This document shows positions 20,378-31,987 of a stretch of 64,000 nucleotides of DNA, in pieces (positions within the stretch are counted from its first letter, which is position 1; each line of letters opens with the position of its first letter). The stretch is from the NCBI GenBank assembly GCA_026724425.1, contig JAIUCV010000101.1, positions 1,302,001 through 1,366,000 of the forward strand. The letters are read 5' to 3'. The notes beneath the pieces are model-generated. The model had not been told where the DNA came from. It was given only the letters and a program-made list of their open reading frames with translations, and did not search any database. The DNA is from Erythrophleum ivorense. Lineage: Eukaryota > Streptophyta > Magnoliopsida > Fabales > Fabaceae. Made by a program: the position numbers and the translations under genes.

Positions 20378-21898
20378 CTAAAAACCTCTAGCTTCTTCTT
20401 TGTTTTCTGCTCTAAGCTTGAGTGAATCAGTCATTTCAACAGCCAACAATGCAGATGTTTCTTCATCACCTACACTTCCATACCCATTAATAAAAGCTTT
20501 ATACGTCTCTTGACTCGGCTTAAACCCTCTTCCCACCATCTCAGCCTGAATCTTCAAAGCTCTCTCCATCTTCCCTTCTTCACACAACCTCTTTACCAAC
20601 AGATCATAACACTTCCGGCTCGGATAAAACTCTGATTCTCTCACCGCTTCCTTCACAATCTCCGCAGCTTCAACAACTCTGCCTTCGTCGCCACCGCACA
20701 ATCCTTCAACTAACGCTTCAATGGTTAAACCCTCAGCTTCAAAACTCTTCCTTTTCATCTCCTTATAAACAACCATGGCCGAATCAACATCCCCAACTTT
20801 ACAATACCCTTTAACAAGATGATCATAGGTTAGTGAAGTACACTCTATTCCCTTCTTCAATCTCATTTCCTTGCAAAGCTCCTTAGCTTTAGTAACCTCT
20901 AAGTTACTGCAAAGCCCACCAATCATAGTGTTGTAAGAAACAACATCAAGATCCAATCTTTTCAACTTCATCTCTTCCCATATCTTCTCTGCTTCGATCA
21001 TCATACCTCTCGAACAATACGTCTCCATCAAGACATTATAGCTGTAAGCATTTGGAGAGCATCCTACTTCTTCTTCCTCCATTTCTCTCCAAATCTTTTC
21101 TACAATCTCTGTTTCACCTTCTCTGTAGAAACTCACCATCATCAAATTGAAAGTGTTTACATTTGGCTTAAGCTTCTTAGCTTCATCGACTTCAGTCTCA
21201 TCTAAACCAAAGACTTCTCTGTATAGCTTATATCCAGTGGAAGCATCTCTACGCTTTGAAGCTTCTGAGATCAAAGCGTTACAAGTACTAATCTGCAAAT
21301 TGATTCCTTTAGATCTCAGTTTCCTCATTACCATCACAGCTCCGTCGATCTCTTTCGAATCAAGGCACGATTTTATCAGCAGATCGAAGACGAACGGTGC
21401 AGACCCACATCGATTGTAGCTCTTAGTCAGCGAACGGAACACTTTCGAGGCGCGGTCGGTTTCGTTATCTTCGTCGTCGGCGAGACGGAGGGAGAGACGG
21501 ATTAGTTCACGAGCGTGGGTTTTGAGACGAGATCGAGCGAGGATGTGGACGAGAGTTGAGCAGGAATCGACGTCGTGAGAGCAGAGAGAGTAGCGGCGAG
21601 TGAAGAGGAAGAAGCGGAGAGAGAGGTGAGGGTTGTTTCGGAGGCGGAGAGTAATTTCGGAGAATTGATAAGGAGTGAAGCCGGAAGGGTGGAGAGATCG
21701 GAGAGTTGACCATCGGGATTTGGAGCGGTGGTGAGTTAGGACGGAGACGGCGTCGGAAATGAGAGGATCTGGTGAAGTAGGGTTTGAGGGATCGGACGGT
21801 GGAGAAGAGACGGTGGTGAAGAGAGAGACTGAAAGAGTTGAGTCGGGTTTGGGTTTCCGGGTCGGGTGGAGGATTCGTCTTATTAATGAGCTTGACAT
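20378..21898 (-). CDS. P-class pentatricopeptide repeat protein
   Basis: A single long exon. I take the start MSSSLIRRILHP at 21898 (506 residues), because the 20 residues further upstream look like 5' UTR and the basic Ser/Arg-rich start is a good mitochondrial presequence. From about residue 165 to the end there are roughly eight P-type PPR motifs, for example NTFNLMMVSFYREG, SYNVLMETYCSRG, SYNTMIGGLC and TYDHLVKGYCKVGDVDSAM. No E, DYW or SMR domain is present. P-class proteins bind organellar RNA and act in its stabilisation, processing or translation. The gene is convergent with COR413-PM (235 bp between stops). Confidence 0.88.
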   Translation of the reverse strand: MSSSLIRRILHPTRKPKPDSTLSVSLFTTVSSPPSDPSNPTSPDPLISDAVSVLTHHRSKSRWSTLRSLHPSGFTPYQFSEITLRLRNNPHLSLRFFLFTRRYSLCSHDVDSCSTLVHILARSRLKTHARELIRLSLRLADDEDNETDRASKVFRSLTKSYNRCGSAPFVFDLLIKSCLDSKEIDGAVMVMRKLRSKGINLQISTCNALISEASKRRDASTGYKLYREVFGLDETEVDEAKKLKPNVNTFNLMMVSFYREGETEIVEKIWREMEEEEVGCSPNAYSYNVLMETYCSRGMMIEAEKIWEEMKLKRLDLDVVSYNTMIGGLCSNLEVTKAKELCKEMRLKKGIECTSLTYDHLVKGYCKVGDVDSAMVVYKEMKRKSFEAEGLTIEALVEGLCGGDEGRVVEAAEIVKEAVRESEFYPSRKCYDLLVKRLCEEGKMERALKIQAEMVGRGFKPSQETYKAFINGYGSVGDEETSALLAVEMTDSLKLRAENKEEARGF

Positions 21899-21962
21899 TT
21901 TAAGGATAGAAGTTGTGTTCCAACTTTCCAAGTGTTTATATAACTTTGTACTCATCAAAATG

Positions 21963-21996
<34 letters not shown>

Positions 21997-22594
21997 GACT
22001 CAGAAGCTAGTTTGATGATTTGCATGAAGAGTTTTCTTGATTAGATGGTTTAAGATAAGAGTGAAAAATCTTATTATTTAAAGTGCTATGCTTTGAAAGT
22101 GAAAAATGTGATTTTCTCTATCCATGTAACTTTGACCTAGTGTTATGTAGTTTCATGTAGTTAATCCCATCCTAATCATCGTTTTAGGTAGTTTTAACAA
22201 ATTATTGCAAGCTGTTAGAGTAGTTTTATAACCATTATGTTCCATGTAGCTATGTCACCACCAAAAATATATCGTCTAGTACTCTAGTTGAGACTCGAAA
22301 GATAAAGATTATAAACAGAAAATTGGAAGAAAAAAAGAAAAAAAAAAAAGAAAAATCAAGATTCATTTTGCAACAGTCTCACATCAATTATGGGCAAAAA
22401 AAAAGTTGTATGCCTTCATATTCGACATTCTTATTCTTTTCCCTAAGGACTTTCTTACATTTGCAGCAACTTAAAGATTCCACTTGATAACTCTCTTTCT
22501 TTTTGGATGCTCCAAGTCATATTAAATCTCCTCTATAAATTATTCTTCCTACCAAAGTCTTGTAGGTAAACCAACTCTAAAAAAAAGAAAAGAA
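21899..22594. other. Divergent intergenic region, with a poly-T tract
   Basis: The shared upstream region of the PPR gene (minus) and the DC1 gene (plus). A pure run of 29 T lies at 21966-21994, about 70 bp before the PPR start. No other feature. Confidence 0.55.
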
Positions 22595-24006
22595 ATGAAA
22601 TACGCAGAGATATCACATTTCAGCCACCCAAAACACAACCTCAAATTCGACTACACCGAGAAGCCCTTCAAGTGTGATGGCTGCAACGAAGTCGGCATAG
22701 GCTCTCGCTATCGTTGCTCCAATGATCCTGAAAGCTGCGATTTCGATCTCCATGCTCACTGTGCGTTGCCTTCGGCTTCCATAACACATCCGTTCTACAA
22801 AAAATGTACGTTTCAGTTCTTGGCGCGGCCGCCGGGGAACGAGAGAAGATACTGCAATGCGTGCGAGAAAGATGTGTCTGGTTTTGTGTACCATTGCAGA
22901 GCGTGTGGGTTTGATCTTCATCCATGTTGCGCGATGCTTCCTATGGTTTTGGACGATGGAGAGACCAAACTATTTCTTTATCGTAAAGTTAGCTCGTCTT
23001 GTCATCGATGTGGAAGAAAAGGCCGTAGCTGGAGTTATAGGTTTGTCTTCTTAATTCTCTTTTTTTTTTTTCTTTTATCATTATAACAACAAATCGTTAC
23101 AGGTTAAGTCTTCTTGATTCTATGCAACATAATCATTAAATTTCGACAAATCAAAAAAATTGATAGGATGGTAATCGAAAAAATGAGCACGCTTATTGCT
23201 TAAGTTTCTTTTCTTGTTCAATGTTTTCATTGGTGTTTTTAGCCAACATTAGCATATATTCCAAATCAACATCTCTACAGAATATTTTTTTAATAAAGCA
23301 ATTCTAGTAAAAAATTTGGATTACGTTGATATTTTGATTCTTGAACATGAATTTCGTCTTTATCCCGAATATATGTTTGAGCGAAAGAAGAATTAAAGCA
23401 ATGGCATTCAAACACACAATTACTTTAAAGCATTGGCCTAAACACAAACTTTCCCCTTTTTAAAAGAAATAAACTTGTGTTTGCTATATTGGTATACAAG
23501 TTACATAACGTGCACTCTAAGTTAGAACTTGTTACTTGTTACAAAACTATATATAGGATTATATACAAATCATATACTTTCCAAGTCTACTATAGCTCTT
23601 ATACATTATAACCTCTGTGACTGATAATATGATTTATTGTAGAAAAAATATGGACTAAAGATTCAAATTTCTTGATTAATTAAGAACATGATTTTGAGCC
23701 AATTAATAATCAACTAAATACAGGTCGTCTTGCAAAAAGTATAATCTCCACGTAGCGTGCGTGAGGGAGATGTTAGTGGAGAATTGGCGAGAGTTGTACA
23801 AAGGACAAAACGATAAAAGCACAGAACGTAAGAGCTTGGCTTTAAAGAACACGCTTGAGCATCACCACCGTAGCAGCAGCAAAGGCAAGGTCCAGAAATG
23901 TTGCGAGATCGCCGGAATGGCCGTGCAGTTTGTTATCTCTGCCGTGCTCGGCGATCCGACTGCCCTTATTGCCGGAGTTGTAGGATCTCTCATCTCCCGA
24001 GGATGA
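22595..24006 (+). CDS. DC1 (cysteine/histidine-rich C1) domain protein, 2 exons
   Basis: Exons 22595-23040 and 23724-24006 join to 242 residues. Three C1-like zinc modules are visible: HFSHPKHNLKF with CDGCNE...CDFDLHAHCA; HPFYKKCTFQF with YCNACEKDVSGFVYHC..CGFDLHPCCA; and a divergent third module spanning the intron (CHRCGRKG...CKKYNLHVACVRE). The C-terminal 35 residues are hydrophobic (AVQFVISAVLGDPTALIAGVVGSLI), possibly a membrane anchor. Plant DC1 proteins are a large, mostly uncharacterised family with some stress and defence links. It matches At2g16050 in position, from memory. Confidence 0.88.
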
Positions 24007-24783
24007 TCCTCTACCTCTCCTATGGGTACATTTTCTAGTTTGTATTAAAATAATCGGATTATAAACTTATTATTAGGAGATGATCAGGAAAGATTGGATA
24101 TAACAGAATTTGATATCCGATCAAGTTTCATGTAAAAGGATGTCTAATACCGAATCCAAAAAAAAAAAAAAAAAAAAAAAATCGAATATATAGGAAAGTT
24201 TGCTAAAGTCTGTTTTATGTGATTTATATTTATGCGTTAATGACAATGTTTCTTATCTAACTATAATCTTTTGTCCGAGTCTTCAAATTCATTTTTGGAA
24301 TGTAGTTTTAATCTGGAAATATATACTTAAGTTGTATATAATATAAATCTGTCAATATTAATCTGATGAATCATATATAGCATTAATTTTGTTATTCGAT
24401 TGGATAAAGTTAGAAAAGCGTTACAATTGGGAATAACAGTTTTAAAGATGTTATTTTCAGATATTTTAAATTTTCACTTTCCTGGTTTAGTGATACTGAG
24501 AGTGTTCAAAATCAACTTTATTTATTTTTATTTTTAACTTAAATCAACTTTTTTTGAAAGCAGAGTGACTATAATTAACACGACATTAGTAACCGTTGTC
24601 CCTTTGCATCGTCGAAAATTATGGACCAAAACCTCGATAATATTCAAAAGAATTTTATAAGAAGACAAAATATCACCGTACAAATAAAAGACAAAATATA
24701 TAACTCAAAATATCCATCTAACCACCAAAATAATCAGACAAATATATATGTCTTTTAACCTCATATAATTAAGAACGATAATA
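24007..24783. other. Intergenic, with a poly-A tract
   Basis: The 3' flanks of two convergent genes. A run of 24 A lies at 24158-24181; no target duplication was found around it, so I do not call a retroposon. Confidence 0.5.
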
Positions 24784-25113
24784 TCAGTTTGATGTTTGTT
24801 TAATACGCCGAGTTCTCTTGCCGGAAACGGTGATGGCGTCTTGTAACGCTTGACGTTGAAGAAAGAGTTGATTATACTCTTCGGCGGTTCCAGTCTCATC
24901 CGCCAGCACTTTCCCACACCAATTGCATGACCTGTCAAACACAAATTACAAATTTGATAAATATTAAATTTAAAAATCAGAAAGATTGAGAAAAATAATA
25001 TTTGGTGAGAGCATTTACTTGACGGTACCGGTGGATCCTTCACGGCGGGTGGGAGTGTTAACGCCGCAGTGACCGCACCACATACTTTCTTCACCGCTCC
25101 TTACTCTCTCCAT
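24784..25113 (-). CDS. Small Cys4 zinc-ribbon-like protein, 2 exons
   Basis: Exons 25113-25019 and 24931-24784 join in frame to 80 residues (start MERVRSGEESMWCGHC). Two CxxC knuckles (CGHC and CNWC) lie 20 residues apart, one on each side of the intron, suggesting a structural zinc ribbon; the rest is an amphipathic Gln/Leu segment and a basic tail (GKRTRRIKQTSN). I do not recognise the family. The intron has GTAAAT/TGACAG ends. The coding potential of the joined frame is the main support. Confidence 0.7.
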
Positions 25114-27019
25114 CGTGATTTCGCACAAAACAGTAATGGAGACAATTCAGAGAGTAGCGTATGATTTTTATCTATTCAGGTGTATATATATAGAAAGACC
25201 TACATTTCCTTTTAGGTTTTGGAAAGTTGTTTTAATTTGATAATGGAAAACAATCAATAAAAGGAATAATATCTTTGATATTTTTCTAGTAATTAGTTAA
25301 ATCTTGACGTATTTGAACTTACTATGTAGTTACCTACTATTATCAAAGACTAATATCTTTTAAAATTAATAAAAATTAAAATCATTAAGGTGTGCCAGTG
25401 TGTTTTGCCTCAACATTAAATTTTAATTACAAATTACTATACAGCTCTTCATTCCTTTTGATGTAGGAGATTATTTGTCGTTAAACGTTTTTGTCGTTTA
25501 AATGTTTAAACAAAACTTAGGCAAGTTCTGTTTAATTTCCATTTTTGTGTTTTCCCTTCTTATTTTTCTAAAGGTTCTTTAAATTTTCCGAATTTCCTTA
25601 TTTCAAAGTCTTTTCTATTTTATGTTTGAGTTTTCTACATATAGAGATGTCTTAGTAATCTGTATCAGATATTCATTTTTTTATTAATCAAATTTGAGAG
25701 CTTTTATTTTTTTGTAGAGCTTTCACAGTTTTATCTTTCGAGTCCATTGCTTCTAAACTTAATTTTGTTCCAGGCTTAATGTTTGTTATTCCTAGTGATA
25801 TCCGAATCTGCGGGAGACTTGGTCTGGTTGTGTCGCTTAGAAATAAAAATGATAGTGAGCGACTCGGAGATTCGTGAAGGCGAGGAACATACGTAAGGAA
25901 CGAGCAATGTCACAAATAAGACGTGTGTTTTGTTACTGTCTTCTTTCATGGGAGCAACAACCAGAGTCGAAAACCAAACATGATTTAGCGTTCTTCATTC
26001 AGTTCATTACTCGGTATCGGTATGTGCGAATAGTGTCTTACCAAAGTTATAAGAATATCTGTCATGTTAACAAACCTGACCAGCTTGATGGGTGGATACA
26101 TAAGCTCATTAAATAAATTTGGAAATTGTGCTACTGGTATTAGTTTAATATACTTGGAAGAAAAAGAAAAGAACACTTGGATACTTTTCTAGAATCAAAG
26201 TTGGTCGCTAAAGAGAAAATATAGCGAATCGGAGTTGGTCAAGTCGTTCACACAAGGAAATTTCCTATCCATTTCAAGAGTAAGGACACGTCAAAAAGAA
26301 ATTCTCAAAGACTATCATACTATAACAGAGGAAGAATAAATTAACTACACCCACTGATGATGAGCAATTCAGTGATGATGAAAAAATAATTGAAGCAGCG
26401 CGCTGCAATAAAAACATAATAGGTTTTTATAAGCTTTTTCTTGAACAACTTTTTGTAAACTTTACTCATTTTCTCTTTTTATAATCTTATTAAACGATTA
26501 GAAAACCTGAATACAATTTCGTTTATATAAATGTTTCGTTTTCTGAATATAATAATAGTTCTCTATATTATAACTAAATATGTTTTCGTCTCTATGGTCT
26601 TGTATTTTTCAACTCTAACCAAAAACAAACTCATAATAGGAAATATCAATGTGTTGAAATTTTTGAAAAATACTGGTTAAAAAGCTATACGCGTCACAAA
26701 ATTTGCTAATTTTTGTTGTCAATATACGTCACTTGACTTTCTCTCTAGCTCTATGTTTCGTACGTCAACTTACTTTTGTCTAGAATTCTCTTACATACGT
26801 CACGCATATCAAGAAAGTGGAAACTATTCATTGACCACGTGCTGAAAATGGTTCTCACATGTGTTAAATCAGCAATACCCCACGTGTTTAATCGTAACAT
26901 ATGTATAAAAGACAGACACGAGACACACAACATCAGATCAGAACTCAAGATCCCTAACACAATGAGAGAGAAAGAGAGATAAAGGAGAAAGATATATATA
27001 TATATATATATATAGAGAG
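25114..27019. other. Intergenic, possible old pseudogene, bHLH promoter at right
   Basis: No intact gene. The 80-codon frame at 25874-26116 and the following stretch to about 26400 look like decayed coding sequence but I cannot assign a family. From 26830 rightward it is the promoter of the bHLH gene. Confidence 0.4.
26831..26910 (+). promoter_or_regulatory. G-boxes, W-box core and TATA box of the bHLH gene
   Basis: CACGTG at 26836-26841 and 26881-26886, a TTGAC W-box core at 26831-26835, and TATAAAA at 26904-26910, which is 110 bp before the ATG. G-boxes fit ABA/osmotic or autoregulatory bHLH/bZIP control. An AT microsatellite (about 26993-27012) lies in the leader. Confidence 0.6.
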
Positions 27020-28348
27020 ATGAATTACTTCTTTCAAGATTATGTTTGCCAAGAAGACGAGGACAAATTCTGGGATCTGATCGCCGGTAACGTCTCTTGC
27101 GACGGTGACGGTGACAATACTGTAAGTGTACTAAACAGAAGCGCCTTTAGGTCATACGTGATGGACACAGAACAGAGAATGATGTTGTCTTCATCGACGG
27201 TGAACGTGAAGAGGAGAATGGTGAATCTTCTCAGAAAAAATTGGGAGGAGAAGAAGAATGCGGCGGCACCGGAGAAGGAGAGATCCCGACGGCATATGAT
27301 GAAAGAAAGAACGAGAAGAGAGAAACAAAAACAGAGTTACTTAGCTCTCCATTCTCTATTACCATCTGCCACTAAGGTACATTATATTACTTAGTTAATC
27401 GAACTTTATTTTTCTTACTTAATGACTTGGAGTCATTAAATAATTTATAATTGTAATTATATTTTCTTAGAGATGGAGCCGATCAGCGATCACTAATATT
27501 TTTTGTCGTATATATCAGTGATATTTGATGTTTGTATATAGTTAATTACACTGATATATATTAATTAACAAACGAAAAATTGTGTAAAACAAAAACTTAT
27601 ACCAAGTAAGGTATAATGTAAAATTTTGAAATGGGACTGATGTGGGAATTAAACAATTTTAAACACCACCATTTTCTCCTAATAATCTGCATTGATATTT
27701 TTGTTTGTTTGTTTCAGAATGATAAAAATTCAATTGTTGAGAAGGCCGTGGATGAGATTAGGAAATTAGAAGAATTAAAGAAAGAACTAGAGAGAAGAAT
27801 AAATGTGTTGGAGGGAAAATCAGCAACGGATGATGTTGATGAAGTGAGTGGGACAAAGGTTAGATTTAATCTACAAGAACCCTTGTCTGGGATCGATTCA
27901 ATGGTAGAAGTTCTACAGTGTCTTAAAACAATGGGGACAAAACTCAAAACAGTCCACGCCAATTTCTCTCCTCAAGAATTCTCTGCGACCATGAACATCG
28001 ACACTCAGGTACATTATATATAGTTTTAAATTATTATGTAGTAGTTATACGTTAACTGGCTTTAGATATTGACATTTTGTCAATACAATTCATTATTTAA
28101 AACTGATTTTTGTTTAGTTGATGAAATAAAGAAAATATAACTGCACGAATTTAATCGTAATTCCAAATCACAATAATGTTTGATATTTAAATTCATTTTT
28201 TGTTATTCGATTGGGATCGTAAATGTTTTTTTTTTTCATTTTTTGGCAGATAAGAGGAGAAGAGGTGGAAAAGAGAGTGGGGAGAAGACTCCAGGAAACT
28301 GAATGGAAACTTCTCTTTCTCCCAGAAGCTTCGTTTCTCAAAGACTAA
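27020..28348 (+). CDS. bHLH transcription factor, bHLH92-like, 3 exons
   Basis: Exons 27020-27376, 27718-28008 and 28250-28348 join in frame (phase 0 throughout) to 248 residues. The bHLH basic region is at about residues 92-108 (EKERSRRHMMKERTRREKQKQ, which has the E and R residues for E-box contact). Helix 1 ends at SLLPSATK, the loop lies at the exon junction, and helix 2 is NSIVEKAVDEIRKLEELKKELE. The C-terminus has an ACT-like conserved part ending TEWKLLFLPEASFLKD. Length and sequence closely resemble what I remember of Arabidopsis bHLH92 (At5g43650), a stress-responsive factor. At this chromosome 2 position I recall no thaliana gene, so it may be a transposed or lineage-specific copy. 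Confidence 0.87.
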
Positions 28349-28708
28349 TGTTCGAGTTGACTTTATTCTATTCGTTTGTTTTCATTCTTTATTTAAAAGA
28401 GTTAGTCAATCAGAACTACCAGTTATAATTCAAATATTTGCATCAATCAGAACTACCAGTTTTTCAAAGGCTTTGATTATTCAAATATATTATACCTGGT
28501 GCAGCTGATTTTTAAATTGTTTGACACGTGAAGTACAAACTATATTATATACATAATAATATATCTACCTTTAAAATCGTCAAAGAGGACCATATAATGG
28601 ATTGATGTATAAGTAAGCACGAGAAAGAAAGAAAACTACTGTATGAGTAAATAAACCTCACCTACCTAGTCAACACGAGAAAGAAAGAAAATTAAGATGT
28701 TTTTTCTT
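28349..28708. other. Intergenic, left flank of the tandem array
   Basis: The 3' flank of the bHLH gene. The array similarity starts at about 28709. No feature seen. Confidence 0.5.
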
Positions 28709-29108
28709 AATGAAAACTCTCAAGCACCAACATCTCCCCCACGCTACATATTTTACATTTATTTTATTTTTTATTATACATGAGATCTATTAATATTTTT
28801 TGTATTGTTCCAATTTTGTTTAAAAAAACTTGTATTTACATTTTTTTTTTGGATAAAGTAATTTACATCTACGGTATTTTAAACTAACTAAAATGTGTAT
28901 GTATCTATGTTGAAATTTATCTTTTGTGGTTGTATGTAGGATGGAAAGAGTAATGTCATATCAAGATGTCAACATAAAGTGCTTAAAGTACTGTTATGGA
29001 ACCCTTAATGCCCAAGAGGAGGAGAAGCGTGTAGAGTGTGTCTATCAGGTTGTATCAGACCAAAATGTTCTATGTCGATGTATTAAGGGAATTCGAATCT
29101 ACACTTGA
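28709..29108 (+). pseudogene. CRP gene, unit 1: 5'-truncated and frameshifted
   Basis: Only the last part of exon 1 remains (from about 28709, AATGAAAACTCTCAAGC), and its splice donor is lost (GCTACA where the others have GGTACA). Exon 2 starts at 28940 after an intact acceptor TATGTAG, but a short deletion after the second cysteine shifts the frame. The signal peptide is missing. It preserves the probable ancestral splice acceptor that the other units have lost. Confidence 0.8.
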
Positions 29109-29350
29109 TAAACATTAAATCAAAAACTAATGAAAATAAATTTAATTTTACAATATTTTATGCATGTATCACAAATCTACTAAAATAAGTTTAACTATCG
29201 ATGTTTGCACAAAAAAAGATTGATTTTAATTTTTTCCATGGCTTAAACATAGTTTTAAGATAAAATTCATTACATAATTAATTAATGACTCTTTACCGAA
29301 AAGACGGTGGTGCTGGATCTATTGATTTTACCAATTTGTAAAAAGTCATT

Positions 29351-29672
29351 GGGGAATGTATTGAATATTTTAAGTGATTCTAAGTGATTTGTATTAGATG
29401 TGAATTTTAAAAACTCTTTTAAAATTCAGTGTTATTGAACTTATGATTTTAAAATGTACATTCAAATACAGTGTTATTGGAAATATTTTAAAAGATGGTT
29501 TTAAGTGATTTCAAATTATTTTAGAGTTATTTGGTGGGATTTCCTTGTTAAAAACATGATATTCAAATTTCATAGTGTTAGGTGGGATTCTATAGTGATT
29601 TCATTAACATCATAACAACTTTTCAAAAATCACCCCAAATCATTTTAAATCTCAAGTTCAATACATCCCCCC
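29351..29672. mobile_element. PIF/Harbinger-like MITE, unit 1 copy
   Basis: Ends GGGGAATGTATTGAA and, from the right, GGGGGGATGTATTGAACTTG are inverted repeats; TAA follows the right end. The equivalent copy in unit 2 spans 32036-32403 with TAA on both sides, and copies lie at matching places in units 3-5. The interior consists of imperfect inverted GTGATTT/AAATCAC motifs. Confidence 0.65.
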
Positions 29673-30026
29673 TAAATATGTATCTACTCATGTCTAACAA
29701 TCTCAAGTTTGTCAACGAATTGAATTTGAAAACGTGTAAATTTATAAGAATAATGGTAGATTAAATCGATCTAGCAAAATCTACATCAATAATAGTAGAT
29801 CGTTTTTGTTATGACATACAAATTAAAAAGAAAGAAAAAATCATTTAGCTAGAAAATGGTCATCCATATTGTTATCCTGAAGAAACAGCATATTATTATC
29901 CAAACCAAACCAAATTGGACAACTGATAAGAAGTAAAACTCATAACAAATCTTTACTAAGAACAACTTAATATTCAAATTTGATTCAACATTATAATAAA
30001 TAGAAATTTTTTGCATATTATATTTA

Positions 30027-30330
30027 GATAGGGGAACGCTTCATTTCATCTTTAATGGCGGCAACAAGGTAATCATAAGCTTGACCCTAGGCAGACTTCA
30101 TCTCCGGTGACCATATCTCCGGCACCGCCTCCTTTATCGTCTCCAACAATGCATACTTGGTCACCCTTTTTTTTTTTTATCAAAAGATTGAACTAAAATA
30201 TTAATACAGAACATACATGGTATGTCTAATAGCTACTAAGTCAAGAATGATTAGGCCTAAGTCTCTTCAAAATTGTCTCTTTCATTGTAACCTCCCGTGT
30301 TTCTTTCAGTTGTGCTGCTGATTCACAACA
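30027..30330 (-). pseudogene. GLB1 exons 3-4 fragment, unit 1
   Basis: Exon 4 sequence (30027 to about 30164) is still near full length, including the codons for MWSPE that later units have lost. The intron acceptor is replaced by a T-rich run. Exon 3 (to 30330) starts CCESAAQL but breaks off after about 30 codons, and exons 1-2 are absent. No haem pocket can form. Confidence 0.88.
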
Positions 30331-30921
30331 CTAATAAAACCAAAAGGATTTGTTTCAAAAGATTTTGAATGTATCCACGTTTACAATTGTCACTTTATAA
30401 GTGTGAGATAAATCAAAGCGGACATATATAAAATAACTAAGAGGGTGTTATTGTATGATATATTTTAATTGGTCAGGAATCCAATCAGAATCCAATGTTA
30501 TTCAATTAATGATTCTGTATTATGTTATTAAATCCAGTATTATTGGATATCTTATTTGTAAATCATCATTAAAATATATTGAAATATAGTGTTATTCAAT
30601 CAAAATCTCAAATACTCTATTAAAATATAATGTTAATCAAAACTAAATGACTTTTAAAATATTTGTTTATTGAGTCATTTGAAACGAATTCCAATGCAGT
30701 TTTATGAGCAAATTATAAAAAACAGAATCCAAACTATATTGCATAGATTTGAGAATCAAGTGGTATAGAATTTTTAAAATAAGATCAATATTTTAAATCT
30801 GAAGATAAGAAAACCTGAAAAATTAATTTTAAATACATGATACACTTCTAAAAATGGAGAAAATGCAAAACAAAATCCTCAATTTTCAAATTTGGGCCAA
30901 AAAAGCCAACATTTGTAGTTT

Positions 30922-31011
30922 TTGACCCACCCATTTTAGTCCACATCTTTTGTTGACCAACTAGTTTTAACTCTTTGTTGACCAAGCTGTTTTAATTTCA
31001 ACATTAGTCAA
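30922..31011 (+). promoter_or_regulatory. W-box cluster upstream of CRP, repeated in each unit
   Basis: Three TTGACC motifs (30922, 30953, 30978) and one GTCAA (31007) within 90 bp, about 280 bp before the CRP ATG. The same clusters are at 33701-33790, 36484-36573 and 39270-39359. TTGAC(C/T) is the WRKY binding core and clustering is common in pathogen-responsive promoters. A TATATATA box lies near 31208, about 80 bp before the ATG. Confidence 0.55.
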
Positions 31012-31293
31012 CATTAAAAAAAAAAGAGAAAACGATTTTATGCCATATAAGTATATCTGATTACTATTTTTTTTTGCACACAAATATTAATAAGGAAACA
31101 TAATAAAACAATGTATCTGTAGCTTACCAAAAAAAACGAATTATATTTTGTCTTGGATAAACTTATGACTCTAATACCATAAGGAAACATTTCAAACCAT
31201 AATAATCTATATATATACTAGTGATATACATATTCTGACAATATCAAACAACAAACATTAACTGTATTTTGAAACCCAAATCTTAGAAAAAAT

Positions 31294-31755
31294 ATGGCGC
31301 AAAAAGTGTTTATGATTATGCTTATGATGACATTGATAATGATGGGATATCGTTTAAAAGCATGTAGTGGAATGGATTTTAATGAAAACTCTCACGCATC
31401 AACATCTCCCCCACGGTACATATCTTACCCTCGTATCTCTGTTTACATTTATTTTATATGAGATCTATTAATATTTTTTGTATTGTTCCAAATTTGTTGG
31501 ATGTCCTTAAAAAACTTGTATTTACATTTTTTTTTTATAAAGTAATTTACATCTACGGTATTTTAAACTAACTAAATGTGTATGTATCTATGTTGAAATT
31601 TATATTATGTGGTTGTATGCTGAATGGAAAGAGTAATGCCACATCAAGATGTAAACATAGAGTGCTTAAAGTACTGTTATGGAACCCCGGCATGCCAAAG
31701 AGGAGGAGACACAAAAGCGTGTAGAGTGTGTCTATCAGGTTGTATCAGACCATAA
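31294..31755 (+). CDS. Secreted cysteine-rich peptide, array copy 1 (unit 2)
   Basis: Exons 31294-31415 and 31632-31755 give 81 residues. The signal peptide is MAQKVFMIMLMMTLIMMGYRL. Mature part: one Cys shortly after the signal, a Ser/Pro/His linker, then six cysteines spaced C-x3-C-x5-C-x8-C-x2-C-x3-C (ECLKYCYGTPAC...) and a short IRP end. The acceptor I use (GGAAAG before AGTAATG) lies 9 bp inside the position used in unit 1, because TAG became CTG there; the frame is kept. If this acceptor is not used, the short unspliced frame would give only the signal peptide and linker. The layout is thionin/LCR-like. The exact family is unknown. Confidence 0.72.
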
Positions 31756-31987
31756 TGTTCTATGTCGATGTATTACGGGAATTTGCATTTACAGTTGATT
31801 AACATTAAATCAAAGAGTAATGAAAATAAATTTAATTTTATAATATTCTATCCATGTATACAAATCTACTAAAACAAGTTTAACTATCGATGTTTGGATG
31901 AAGCACAAAAAAAGATTGATTTTAATTTTTTCCATGGCTTAAACATAGTTTTAAGATAAAATTCATTACATAATTAATGACTCTTTA

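Noticed and set aside
24158..24181. Run of 24 A as a retroposon tail
   Set aside because: No target duplication could be found on either side.
25874..26116. 80-codon frame as a gene
   Set aside because: No family match, poor start context, surrounded by decayed sequence.
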